Source: JANOBJ01 sp031411575 (GTDB taxonomy: Bacteria > Pseudomonadota > Gammaproteobacteria > Burkholderiales > Burkholderiaceae_C). From it: DNA of 21,017 bases. A program made the translations under genes and the position numbers. The stretch lies in NCBI GenBank assembly GCA_031411575.1, contig JANOBJ010000206.1, positions 1-21,017 of the forward strand, given 5' to 3'. Positions 13,600 to 20,895 of this stretch are shown here, piece after piece; positions within the stretch are counted from its first letter, which is position 1; each line of letters opens with the position of its first letter. Under the pieces are notes generated by a model. The model did not search any database. It saw only the letters and a list, made by a program, of their open reading frames with translations, and was not told the DNA's origin.

Positions 13600-14547
13600 A
13601 TGTCCACGCCCGCTTCCGCCTCGTCGGAGATGGCTTTCTTCAGCCAGCTGGCGCGTTCGGGCAGTTTGTCGGGTGCAGCGCGTGAACTCGACCTCACCAC
13701 CCCCGCTGCCAGCAAGCGGCTTTCGCAGATGGAGGCGAGGCTCGGCGTGCAGCTGTTGAACCGCACCACGCGGCGCGTCAGCCTCACGCCCGAGGGCGAG
13801 CTGTACCTCATGCATGCGCGCCGCATCCTTGCTGACATTGATGATGTCGAGCAGTTGCTGGGCAGCGCCGCCGTCGCACCCAAGGGGCTGTTGCGCGTGA
13901 ACGCCACGCTGGGCTTTGGCCGCAGCCAGGTCGCGCCGGTGATCTCGCGCTTCGTGCGCCAGCACCCGGGGGTGGAGGTGCAGCTGCAGCTGTCGGTGAA
14001 CCCGCCCGCGCTGACCGACGACGCCTTCGATGTGTGCATCCGCTTTGGCGAGCCGCCCGACGCCCGCATCATCGCGCGGCATCTGGCGGCGAACCGGCGC
14101 CTGCTGTGCGCGTCGCCCGCCTATCTGGCCCGGCATGGGACGCCCAAAACACCACACGACCTTGCCCAGCACAGCTGCATCGGCATCCGGCAGGGTGACG
14201 AAGCCTATGGCGTGTGGCGGCTGACCAGCGGGCGTGGCGCCGCGCAACGCACCGACATGGTCAAGACCCGCGGTGCGCTCACCACCAACGACGGCGAAAT
14301 CGCGGTGAACTGGGCGCTGGATGGCCACGGCATCCTGATGCGCGCCGAATGGGACATCGCGCGTTATCTGAAGAGCGGTCGGCTGGTGCAGGTGCTGCCC
14401 GCATGCCAGACGCCCGCCGCCGACATCTATGCGGTGTACCCGCAACGCCACCAGCACTCGGTTCGGGTGCGCGCTTTTGTAGATTTCATATCGGCATCAT
14501 TCATACAGGCCGATAGCCGCCGCACCGCCACCAAGGACAATGCCTGA
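13600..14547 (+). CDS. LysR-family regulator (CrgA-like), probable control of the tartrate and/or oxoguanine genes
   Basis: This 315-residue protein has an N-terminal winged HTH at about residues 10-68: 'FFSQLARSGSLSGAARELDLT', 'PAASKRLSQMEARLGVQLLNRTTRRVSLTPEG'. The effector domain has 'GLLRVNATLGFGRSQVAPVISRF', 'DAFDVCIRFGEPPDARIIAR' and 'LLCASPAYLARHGTP', the pattern of the CrgA-like group. It is divergent from ttuC, as expected for a tartrate regulator. However, its stop codon overlaps the ATG of the 8-oxoguanine deaminase gene by one base (TGATG), so it is also translationally linked to purine catabolism. The Shine-Dalgarno is poor (AGTCTCC). Confidence 0.92.
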   Translation: MSTPASASSEMAFFSQLARSGSLSGAARELDLTTPAASKRLSQMEARLGVQLLNRTTRRVSLTPEGELYLMHARRILADIDDVEQLLGSAAVAPKGLLRVNATLGFGRSQVAPVISRFVRQHPGVEVQLQLSVNPPALTDDAFDVCIRFGEPPDARIIARHLAANRRLLCASPAYLARHGTPKTPHDLAQHSCIGIRQGDEAYGVWRLTSGRGAAQRTDMVKTRGALTTNDGEIAVNWALDGHGILMRAEWDIARYLKSGRLVQVLPACQTPAADIYAVYPQRHQHSVRVRAFVDFISASFIQADSRRTATKDNA

Positions 14548-15935
14548 TGCCTACCCTGCTGATCCGCAACGCCGCCATGGTTGCCACGCTGGACGCGGCA
14601 AACCGTGAACTGGCCAACGCCTCCGTGCTGATCCGCGACCGGCTGGTCAAAGCCATCGGGCCGGCGGCTGACTTGCCGGCAGAAGCGGATGAGGTGATCG
14701 ACGCGCGCGGCCATCTGGTTACGCCCGGGCTGGTCAACACCCACCACCACATGTTCCAGTCGCTCACACGGGCGATCCCCGGCGTGCAGAACGCCGAGCT
14801 GTTTGGCTGGCTGCGCGGGCTCTACCCGATCTGGGCCGGGCTGACGCCCGAGATGGTGCGCGTCTCGACCCAGGTGGCGATGGCCGAGTTGCTGCTGAGT
14901 GGCTGCACCACCAGCAGCGATCACCTGTACCTGTACCCCAACGGTGTGCGACTTGACGACAGCATCGAGGCGGCCCAGCAGATCGGCATGCGGTTTGTGG
15001 CCACGCGCGGCAGCATGAGCGTGGGAGCCTCGCAAGGCGGACTGCCGCCCGACAGCGTGGTGGAGAACGAAGCCTCCATCCTGAAAGACACCCAGCGCGT
15101 GATTGAGCGCTGGCACGACGCCGGGCATGGCGCGATGGTGAATGTGGCGGTGGCACCGTGCTCACCGTTCAGCGTGAGCCGCGACCTGATGCGCGAATCG
15201 GCCGCGCTGGCGCGTCACCATGGCGTGCGGCTGCACACCCACCTGGCCGAGAACGACCACGACATCGCCTACAGCCGCGAGAAGTTCAACTGCACCCCGG
15301 CGCAGTACGCGCAAGACGTGGGCTGGCTGGGCGACGACGTTTGGCACGCCCACTGCGTGAAGCTCGACGACGAAGGCATCAGCCTGTTTGCCGCCACCCG
15401 CACCGGCGTGGCGCATTGCCCCTGCAGCAACATGCGGCTGGCCAGCGGCATCGCACCCATCCGCCGCATGCTTGATGCCGGTGTGCCCGTGGGCCTCGGC
15501 GTGGACGGCAGCGCCAGCAACGATGCCGCGAATATGGTCAATGAGGCGCGCCAGGCCTTGCTGCTGGCTCGCGTGGGCCGAAGCCTGGCGCCCTATGGTT
15601 GTGATCGCGGGCCTGCCGAGATGACGGCCCGCGATGCACTGGCGCTCGCCACCCGCGGCGGCGCCCAGGTGCTGGGGCGCACCGACATCGGGCAGCTGGC
15701 GCCCGGCATGTGCGCCGACCTGGCACTGTTTGACCTGCGAACCCTGGCCTTTGCGGGCGCGGCCGTGCATGACCCGGTGGGCAGCCTGCTGCTGTGCGCC
15801 AGCGCTCCGGCGGCGTTCACGGTGGTCAACGGGCGTATGGTGGTGCGCGAAGGAAGGCTTACCACCGTCGAGTTGGAGCCGTTGCTTGAGCGGCACAACC
15901 CACTGGCCATTCAGCTGGCGCAAGCCGCGCGCTGA
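14547..15935 (+). CDS. 8-oxoguanine deaminase (amidohydrolase superfamily)
   Basis: This 462-residue cytoplasmic metal-dependent amidohydrolase converts 8-oxoguanine to urate and ammonia. It has metal-binding HxH at H66/H68 in 'GLVNTHHHMFQS', 'LHTHLAEND' (H230, H232, E235), H267/H269 in 'VWHAHCVKLDDEG', 'VAHCPCSNMRLASGIAPIR' and catalytic D320 in 'GLGVDGSASND'. The sequence 'HTHLAEND..IAYSREKF.C' and the overall length agree with the 8-oxoguanine deaminase group rather than guanine deaminase or SAH deaminase, which are the main alternatives. The ATG overlaps the LysR stop (TGATG), with AAGGA 9 bases upstream. Its product urate is the substrate of PuuD, encoded convergently 16 bp downstream. 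Confidence 0.85.
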   Translation: MPTLLIRNAAMVATLDAANRELANASVLIRDRLVKAIGPAADLPAEADEVIDARGHLVTPGLVNTHHHMFQSLTRAIPGVQNAELFGWLRGLYPIWAGLTPEMVRVSTQVAMAELLLSGCTTSSDHLYLYPNGVRLDDSIEAAQQIGMRFVATRGSMSVGASQGGLPPDSVVENEASILKDTQRVIERWHDAGHGAMVNVAVAPCSPFSVSRDLMRESAALARHHGVRLHTHLAENDHDIAYSREKFNCTPAQYAQDVGWLGDDVWHAHCVKLDDEGISLFAATRTGVAHCPCSNMRLASGIAPIRRMLDAGVPVGLGVDGSASNDAANMVNEARQALLLARVGRSLAPYGCDRGPAEMTARDALALATRGGAQVLGRTDIGQLAPGMCADLALFDLRTLAFAGAAVHDPVGSLLLCASAPAAFTVVNGRMVVREGRLTTVELEPLLERHNPLAIQLAQAAR

Positions 15936-15951
15936 GACGCAGCCGCTACGC

Positions 15952-17190
15952 TCATTCGGTTTTTGCGCCGTCCCGGAACCACTGCCCGATCAACGCGCGC
16001 TCGGCATCGGTGATGGCGGTGCTGTTGTTCATGGGCATGATCTTGGTGACCACCACCTGCTGGTAAATCGACTGCGCATGCTGCCGGATGGCGTCAGGCG
16101 AGTCGACCCTGACGTTCTTCATTTGCACCTGCGCGCCGTGGCACATGGTGCAGCGCTGTTCCAGCACTTTTTGCACATTTTTGAAGTTATTGTGGCCTGT
16201 TGTCAGCGTCACCTGGTCATTTTTTGCTACATTATTGATAGCAACTGATGTTGGTGCCGCGGGCACCGGTCCGAGCATGACGATCGTGCCGGCGAGCACG
16301 GCCACGCCCACCAGCGCGTACGGAATGGGATGGCGGTTTCGGCCCAGCTTGTAGCCGTGGCGCATCACAAAAAACTGCCGGGTCGCGGCGCCGGCAAACA
16401 TCATGAGGATCAGCACCAGCCAGTTTTGCGGGTGGCTGTAGGTGAAGCTGTAGTGGTTGGACAGCATCGCAAACAGCACGGGCAGCGTGAAGTAAGTGTT
16501 GTGCACGCTGCGCTGCTTGCCGCGCTGGCCGTGGATCGGGTCGACCGGCTGGCCCGCCTTGATCTGCGCGATGACCTTTTTCTGGCCCGGGATGATCCAG
16601 AAAAACACATTGGCGCTCATGGTGGTGGCGATCATCGCGCCCACCAATAAAAACGCCGCGCGCCCGGCAAACCAGTGGCAGGCCAGCCACGACGCCACGC
16701 ACACCAGCCCCAGCACCAGCGCGCCGACGATGGCGTCGCCGTTCTTGCGCTTGCCAAAAGCCTGGCAGATCAGGTCATACAGGATCCAGAACACCACCAG
16801 AAACGACAACGCCACGCCGATCGCCGCACCGGGTGACCAGTCCATCTTCGACTTGTCGATCAGGTAGGTGCTGGCGCTCCACAGGTAGGACACGGTAAAC
16901 AGCGCAAAACCGGTGAGCCAGGTGGAATAGCTTTCCCAGTAGAACCAGTGCAGGTGGTCGGGCAGCTTGGGCGGCGACACCGCGAACTTGACCGGGTGGT
17001 AGAAACCGCCGCCGTGCACGGCCCATAACTCACCGCTCACGCCCTGCTTTTTCAGGTCGTCATCGACCGGCGGTGTCAGGCTGCTGTCCAGAAAGACAAA
17101 GTAGAACGACGAGCCGATCCAGGCAATGGCGGTGATGACGTGGACCCAGCGCAACAGCAGGTTGGCCCAGTCGAGAAGGTAGCTTTCCAT
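15952..17190 (-). CDS. puuD: Membrane urate oxidase with C-terminal cytochrome c (PuuD)
   Basis: This 412-residue integral membrane protein has about eight hydrophobic segments, starting 'LLDWANLLLRWVHVITAIAWIGSSFYFVFLD', with histidines in and beside them ('AVHGGGFYHPVKF', 'HLHWFYWESYSTW'). After residue about 310 comes a linker and then a cytochrome c domain with C347-T-M-C350-H351 and a likely axial Met in 'KIMPMNN' (385/387). PuuD oxidises urate to 5-hydroxyisourate and passes electrons to cytochromes instead of making hydrogen peroxide. UraH, encoded nearby, takes the next step. ATG 17190 is preferred; a TTG three codons upstream is in frame. The linker (residues 316-326) is encoded by a copy of the AT-rich repeat. 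A likely GntR operator and promoter lie about 140 bp upstream. Confidence 0.93.
   Translation of the reverse strand: MESYLLDWANLLLRWVHVITAIAWIGSSFYFVFLDSSLTPPVDDDLKKQGVSGELWAVHGGGFYHPVKFAVSPPKLPDHLHWFYWESYSTWLTGFALFTVSYLWSASTYLIDKSKMDWSPGAAIGVALSFLVVFWILYDLICQAFGKRKNGDAIVGALVLGLVCVASWLACHWFAGRAAFLLVGAMIATTMSANVFFWIIPGQKKVIAQIKAGQPVDPIHGQRGKQRSVHNTYFTLPVLFAMLSNHYSFTYSHPQNWLVLILMMFAGAATRQFFVMRHGYKLGRNRHPIPYALVGVAVLAGTIVMLGPVPAAPTSVAINNVAKNDQVTLTTGHNNFKNVQKVLEQRCTMCHGAQVQMKNVRVDSPDAIRQHAQSIYQQVVVTKIMPMNNSTAITDAERALIGQWFRDGAKTE
16214..16244 (+). repeat. AT-rich palindrome with flank, copy 4 (in puuD linker)
   Basis: The palindrome TTGCTACATTATTGATAGCAA (arms TTGCTA/TAGCAA) is preceded by TGGTCAT, at the same spacing as copies 2 and 3. 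It lies in frame (opposite orientation to puuD) at residues 316-326, between the last membrane segment and the cytochrome c domain, giving the Asn/Lys-rich 'VAINNVAKNDQ'. Confidence 0.7.
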
Positions 17191-17368
17191 GTCTCTCAAC
17201 CTTTGCAGCGCCGCAGGCGGGCGCTGAATGATTCCAACCTGCTCACCACTGCGGGCGCTGTAAGCAGAAAACTGGTCACGTCCTGGGGCATCGTGGCGAT
17301 GCCCGGCTCCGCGGCGACCTGTGGCATCAAATTGTATACACTTTTGAGTGCAATTTGCAACATCGAAC
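17191..17368 (-). promoter_or_regulatory. puuD leader and promoter with a putative GntR operator
   Basis: This 178-bp gap between xdhC and puuD holds no convincing gene. At 17333-17345 it has TGTATACACTTTT, identical to the site at 19206-19218 upstream of gntR. On the minus strand a possible promoter is TTGCAA (17360-17355), an 18-bp spacer and TACAAT (17336-17331), so the site overlaps the -10 box as expected for repression. CACT and AGTG flank the run of T in an additional dyad. This would leave a puuD leader of roughly 130 bases. Confidence 0.55.
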
Positions 17369-18211
17369 TCACACCTCTTTTGGGGGGAAACCCTTGGGAG
17401 GCAGTTGCAACAACTGTGCCGCCACGGCCACGGCGATCACTTCCGGCTCCTTGCCGCGGATGCCGGGCACGCCGATCGGGCAGGTGACATGGCCGATCTC
17501 GCCCGGGCTGAAGCCCCGATGTTCCAGCCGGTGGCGGAAGGTGGCCCATTTGGTCTTGCTGCCAATCAGGCCGACGTACGGCAAGTCAGCGTGCGCGCGT
17601 TGACGCGCCAGGCACCCGGCCACAATGTCCAGGTCTTCGGCATGGCTGAAACTCATGATGAGCACCCGGCTGCCGGCCGGCAAATCGCCTACCGCCGCCT
17701 GCACCGGGTCAGAGTGCTCGCAGGCGATGTTGCGGGGCAGTTCGTCCGGAAAGACGCCGTCACGGCTGTCGATCCAGGTCACCGCGAAGGGCAGCGTGGC
17801 CAGCACCCGGACCAGCGCCACGCCGACGTGCCCGCCCCCAAACAGTGCCACGGGCTGCAGCGGTTCGAGCAACCGCTGCTCCAGTTCGGAAATGTCTGCA
17901 GGGCCCACAACCTCAAAGCGCAGGTGCACCACGCCACCGCAACACTGGCCCAGACTGGGCCCCAGCGCAAAGCGCAGTGTGGGTTCGCCCGTGGCGCCCT
18001 GCAGGCGCGCACGCGCCAGCGCCATCGCTTCGTACTCCAGGTGCCCGCCGCCGATCGTGCCCGTGACACCATCGGCCCAGACAGCCATCCACGTCCCCGC
18101 CTCGCGCGGCACCGACCCCTGCGCCGAGGCGACCGTCACCAAAACGGCGCGTTCGCGCAACAGTCGTTTCAACAATTCTCCAGCGAGCGTCACAAACGGA
18201 CACCTTTCCAT
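17369..18211 (-). CDS. xdhC: XdhC, xanthine dehydrogenase accessory protein
   Basis: This 280-residue protein starts MERCPFVTLAGELLKRLL. It has the XdhC/CoxI N-terminal pattern 'AVLVTVASAQGSVPREAGTWMAV', 'GTIGGGHLEYEAMALARARL' and 'LGQCCGGVVHL' with the paired cysteines that bind or deliver the molybdenum cofactor sulfur. The C-terminal Rossmann part has 'VALFGGGHVGVALVRVLA', 'TWIDSRDGVFPD', 'YVGLIGSKTKWATFR' and 'HVTCPIGVPGIRGKEPEVIAVAVAAQLL'. XdhC supplies sulfurated molybdopterin to xanthine dehydrogenase, which makes urate. No xdhA or xdhB is in the window, so the structural genes must lie elsewhere if present. An open frame extends to 18436, but only the part from 18211 fits the family. 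The start overlaps no other gene; a lipoprotein gene diverges 59 bp away. Confidence 0.92.
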   Translation of the reverse strand: MERCPFVTLAGELLKRLLRERAVLVTVASAQGSVPREAGTWMAVWADGVTGTIGGGHLEYEAMALARARLQGATGEPTLRFALGPSLGQCCGGVVHLRFEVVGPADISELEQRLLEPLQPVALFGGGHVGVALVRVLATLPFAVTWIDSRDGVFPDELPRNIACEHSDPVQAAVGDLPAGSRVLIMSFSHAEDLDIVAGCLARQRAHADLPYVGLIGSKTKWATFRHRLEHRGFSPGEIGHVTCPIGVPGIRGKEPEVIAVAVAAQLLQLPPKGFPPKEV

Positions 18212-18270
18212 GCAGCCAGCAACGCCACCGCAGTGGTTTTGCGGCACATTATGTGGTGAGGAGACACACC

Positions 18271-18780
18271 ATGACCCCGATCCGAACCCGCCTGACACTG
18301 CTGGCCACCAGCACGGCCGCCGTAGCCGCCATTGTGGCGGGCTGCAAGAGCGCCCCACCGCCGGCCCCGACAAGCCCGACCCCCACACCGCCGGTTGCGA
18401 CGCCCACCCCGATGCCCACGCCCACTCAAGCCGCACGCGCCTCTGGCGCCACCACCCCCCGCGACTACCGGCGCGACGCCGCAGGTCACCTGTACGCGCA
18501 CAACGGTCACCGCATCTTCAAGGGCAAGATGCCGCCGCTGCTGTACGCGATTGGCGTTTTGCAGGTCGAGGTGGACAGCCGCGGACAAGTCAGCTCGCTG
18601 AGCTGGATGCGCGCGCCCAAGCACGCCCCCGAGGTGATTGCCGAAATCGAGCGCACGGTGCGCCAGGCCGCGCCCTACCCCGCGCCCGTGCGCATGGGCC
18701 GAGTGGTCTATACCGACACCTGGCTGTGGGACAAGAGCGGCCAGTTTCAGCTCGACACCTTGACTGAAGGCCAGCTCTGA
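18271..18780 (+). CDS. Proline-rich lipoprotein with TonB-C-like end, unknown function
   Basis: This 169-residue protein starts at ATG 18271 after GAGGAGA (6-base spacing). It has a lipoprotein signal peptide ending in the lipobox 'IVAGC', so Cys25 is the likely lipidated residue. A Pro/Thr-rich stretch follows (about residues 28-58, repeated PTP units), typical of a periplasm-spanning tether. The C-terminal part ('LQVEVDSRGQVSSLSWMRAPKHAPEV' to the end, about residues 90-165) has the look of a TonB C-terminal-type domain: substrate value, 'D..G.V....' strand, helix and final strand. I do not recognise a named family with a known role. It is divergent from xdhC and convergent with uraH inside the purine cluster, but nothing in it points to purines. 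Confidence 0.8.
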   Translation: MTPIRTRLTLLATSTAAVAAIVAGCKSAPPPAPTSPTPTPPVATPTPMPTPTQAARASGATTPRDYRRDAAGHLYAHNGHRIFKGKMPPLLYAIGVLQVEVDSRGQVSSLSWMRAPKHAPEVIAEIERTVRQAAPYPAPVRMGRVVYTDTWLWDKSGQFQLDTLTEGQL

Positions 18781-18817
18781 CCGGGTCACGCCGATCCCCT
18801 GCCACACGCGTCCCGCC

Positions 18818-19171
18818 TCAGGAACCGCGGTAGGTCGAGTAGCTCCACGGGCTGACCAGGAGCGGCACGTGGTAGTGCTGGTCCGTCCTCGCGACGCCAA
18901 AATCCAGGCTCACCTTGCCCAGAAAATGGGGTTCGGGCAGCACGACGCCACATGACTTGAAATAAGTCGCCACGTCGAACACCAGCCGGTAGGTGCCGGT
19001 CTTGAGCGTGGAGCTGTCGTACAGCGGGCCGTCCGGGTTGCGACCGTCCGCATTCAGCCGAAAGGCCTTGACCAGGGTGGCCTGGTCGCCGCTGGTCGTA
19101 TACAGTTCCACCGACATGCCCGCCGCTGGCGCGCCGTGCATGGTGTCCAGTACGTGTGTGCTCAAGCCCAT
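18818..19171 (-). CDS. uraH: 5-hydroxyisourate hydrolase (transthyretin-like)
   Basis: This 117-residue protein, full length for the family, starts MGLSTHVLDTMHGAPAAGM, matching the N-terminal signature with the catalytic His of HIU hydrolase. It ends in 'YSTYRGS', the invariant C-terminal tetrapeptide YRGS. In between are 'GRNPDGPLYD' and 'FDVATYFK..GV.LPEPHFL', and 'DQHYHVPLLVSPWSYSTY' with the second catalytic His. It hydrolyses the PuuD product 5-hydroxyisourate to OHCU. AAGGA lies 6 bases before the ATG. It is divergent from gntR, sharing the operator at 19203-19216. Confidence 0.97.
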   Translation of the reverse strand: MGLSTHVLDTMHGAPAAGMSVELYTTSGDQATLVKAFRLNADGRNPDGPLYDSSTLKTGTYRLVFDVATYFKSCGVVLPEPHFLGKVSLDFGVARTDQHYHVPLLVSPWSYSTYRGS

Positions 19172-19202
19172 CGCATGTCCTTGGAAAGAGTTTGGTCGAC
19201 AG

Positions 19203-19236
19203 AAGTGTATACACTTTTTGGAAACCCGGCTATGAT
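19203..19236. promoter_or_regulatory. Putative GntR operator and gntR promoter
   Basis: AAGTGTATACACTT (19203-19216) is a perfect 14-bp palindrome between divergent uraH and gntR. TGTATACACTTTT within it is repeated exactly upstream of puuD. For gntR, TATACA (19208-19213), a 17-bp spacer and TATGAT (19231-19236) form a plausible promoter whose -35 lies inside the palindrome, as expected for autorepression. The predicted start of transcription is near 19243, one base before the preferred ATG. Confidence 0.6.
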
Positions 19237-19243
19237 CCCCGCC

Positions 19244-19909
19244 ATGGAATCATCCACCACCCGATTTATCGTCGAGGCGCTGACCAGGGCCATCGTCGAA
19301 CACCGCCTGCACCCGGGCAGCAAACTGGCCGAGCAAAAGCTGGCAGATCATTTTGGCGTGTCGCGCACGCTGGTCCGCCAGGCACTGTTCCAGTTGGCCC
19401 AGAACCGGCTGATCCGGCTGGAACCCGCGCGTGGCGCGTTTGTGGCCGCACCCTCAGCGGACGAGGCGCGCCAGGTCTTTGCCGTCCGGCGCATGCTCGA
19501 GGCTGAAATGACGCGTGCCTTCGTGCGCAAGGTCACCCCCGCCAAGATCCGCGCGCTCAAGGAGCATGTCGCCCAGGAACGCTCTGCCGTGGAGCAGGAC
19601 GACGTGCCGGGCCGCATTGAGCTGCTCGGTGACTTTCATGTGCGCATGGCCGAGCTGATGGACAACGAGGTGCTGGCGCAACTGCTGGGCGAGCTGATTT
19701 CCCGCTGCGCGCTGATCACGCTGATGTACCAGACCACCAGCGCAGCCAAGCATTCCAACGACGAACACGTCGACATCATCAAGGCCCTGGCGGCCCGGGA
19801 CGAAGCCCTCGCGGTCCGGCTGATGGACGAGCACCTGCAGCACGTAGAGGCCAACCTGATGTTTGACCGCAAGGTCCCGTCCAACGACATCGCCATGGCC
19901 CTGTCCTGA
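19244..19909 (+). CDS. GntR-family regulator, FCD subgroup, probable urate/purine-catabolism regulator
   Basis: This 221-residue protein starts MESSTTRFIVEALTRAIVE. The winged HTH at residues about 5-70 has 'LHPGSKLAEQKLADHFGVSR', 'TLVRQALFQLAQNRLIRLEPARGAFVA'. The C-terminal FCD domain is helical with likely metal/ligand residues in 'GDFHVRMAELMDNEVL' and 'DEHVDIIKALAARDEALAVRLMDEHLQHVE'. FCD regulators commonly act as repressors released by a small acid. ATG 19244 is chosen from the promoter geometry and the family N-terminus; ATG 19232 would overlap the predicted -10 box. No Shine-Dalgarno is visible. It is followed on the same strand by puuE and uraD and is divergent from uraH, with shared TGTATACACTTTT sites here and at puuD, so it likely controls the cluster. 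Confidence 0.92.
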   Translation: MESSTTRFIVEALTRAIVEHRLHPGSKLAEQKLADHFGVSRTLVRQALFQLAQNRLIRLEPARGAFVAAPSADEARQVFAVRRMLEAEMTRAFVRKVTPAKIRALKEHVAQERSAVEQDDVPGRIELLGDFHVRMAELMDNEVLAQLLGELISRCALITLMYQTTSAAKHSNDEHVDIIKALAARDEALAVRLMDEHLQHVEANLMFDRKVPSNDIAMALS

Positions 19910-19948
19910 ACCGCTCACCCACGCCTACCCACTACGCTGAAACCCATC

Positions 19949-20893
19949 ATGAGTGCATCCCCCGAACTCCAGACACCCTATCCCCGCGACATGGTGGGCT
20001 ATGGCGCCACCGTACCCCACGCCCAATGGCCCGATCGCGCCCGCATCGCCGTGCAGTTCGTCCTGAACTACGAGGAAGGTGGCGAGAACAACGTCCTGCA
20101 TGGCGACCCGACCTCGGAGACCTTCCTGTCCGAGCTGGTGACCGCGCAGGCCTACGAAAACCGCCACATGACCATGGAGTCGATGTACGAGTACGGTTCG
20201 CGCGTCGGGGTGTGGCGCATCCTGCGCGAGTTTGAAAAGCGCGGTCTGCCGCTGACGGTGTTTGGTGTGTCGATGGCGCTGGAGCGTTACCCCGAGCTGA
20301 CACAGGCCTTCGTCGACCTGGGCCACGAGATCGCCTGCCATGGTTTCAAGTGGATCCACTACCAAAATTTGCCCGAAGCCACCGAAAAACGGCATATCGG
20401 CCTGGCCACCCATATCCTAAAGGACATGACGGCTGGCCGGTGGCCACAGGGCTGGTACACCGGCCGCGACAGCCCCAACACACGCCGGCTGCTGGTAGAC
20501 CACGGCGGTTACGAGTACGACAGCGACTACTACGGCGACGACTTGCCCTTCTGGATGAAGGTCACCCGCACCGATGGCGCCGTGGTGCCGCATCTCGTGG
20601 TGCCGTATTCACTGGACTGCAACGACATGCGCTTTGTGCAGGCCCAGGGCTTCAACACCGGCGAGCATTTTCTTCAATATCTGAAGGACAGCTTTGATGT
20701 GCTGTATGCCGAGGGCGAAGATGCGCCCAAGATGATGAGCATCGGCATGCACTGCCGGCTGCTGGGCAAACCGGGCCGCTTCGGCGCGCTGCAGAAGTTT
20801 CTTGACCACGTGCAACGTCATGACCGTGTCTGGATCTGCCGGCGCATCGACATCGCACGGCACTGGAAGCAAACCCATCCCTTCAAGGAATGA
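19949..20893 (+). CDS. puuE: Allantoinase PuuE (polysaccharide-deacetylase fold)
   Basis: This 314-residue protein is close to the expected length for PuuE. It contains 'PYPRDMVGYGATVPHAQWPDRARIAVQFVLNYEEGGENNVLHGD', 'SEYEYGSRVGVWRILREFE'-like sequence, 'EIACHGFKWIHYQNL' and 'GWYTGRDSPNTRRLL', then 'YEYDSDYYGDDLPFW' and 'MSIGMHCRLLGKPGR', all typical of the cofactor-independent allantoinases of the NodB-type fold. It hydrolyses allantoin to allantoate in the cytoplasm and is distinct from the metal-dependent amidohydrolase allantoinase. It lies 39 bp after gntR and overlaps the uraD start region (TGATG), so the three are probably one operon. The Shine-Dalgarno is weak. Confidence 0.96.
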   Translation: MSASPELQTPYPRDMVGYGATVPHAQWPDRARIAVQFVLNYEEGGENNVLHGDPTSETFLSELVTAQAYENRHMTMESMYEYGSRVGVWRILREFEKRGLPLTVFGVSMALERYPELTQAFVDLGHEIACHGFKWIHYQNLPEATEKRHIGLATHILKDMTAGRWPQGWYTGRDSPNTRRLLVDHGGYEYDSDYYGDDLPFWMKVTRTDGAVVPHLVVPYSLDCNDMRFVQAQGFNTGEHFLQYLKDSFDVLYAEGEDAPKMMSIGMHCRLLGKPGRFGALQKFLDHVQRHDRVWICRRIDIARHWKQTHPFKE

Positions 20894-20895
20894 TG

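Noticed and set aside
17196..17549. 117-codon minus-strand frame over the puuD leader
   Set aside because: It overlaps the end of xdhC in another frame and lacks a recognisable product; the region is better explained as the puuD promoter and leader.
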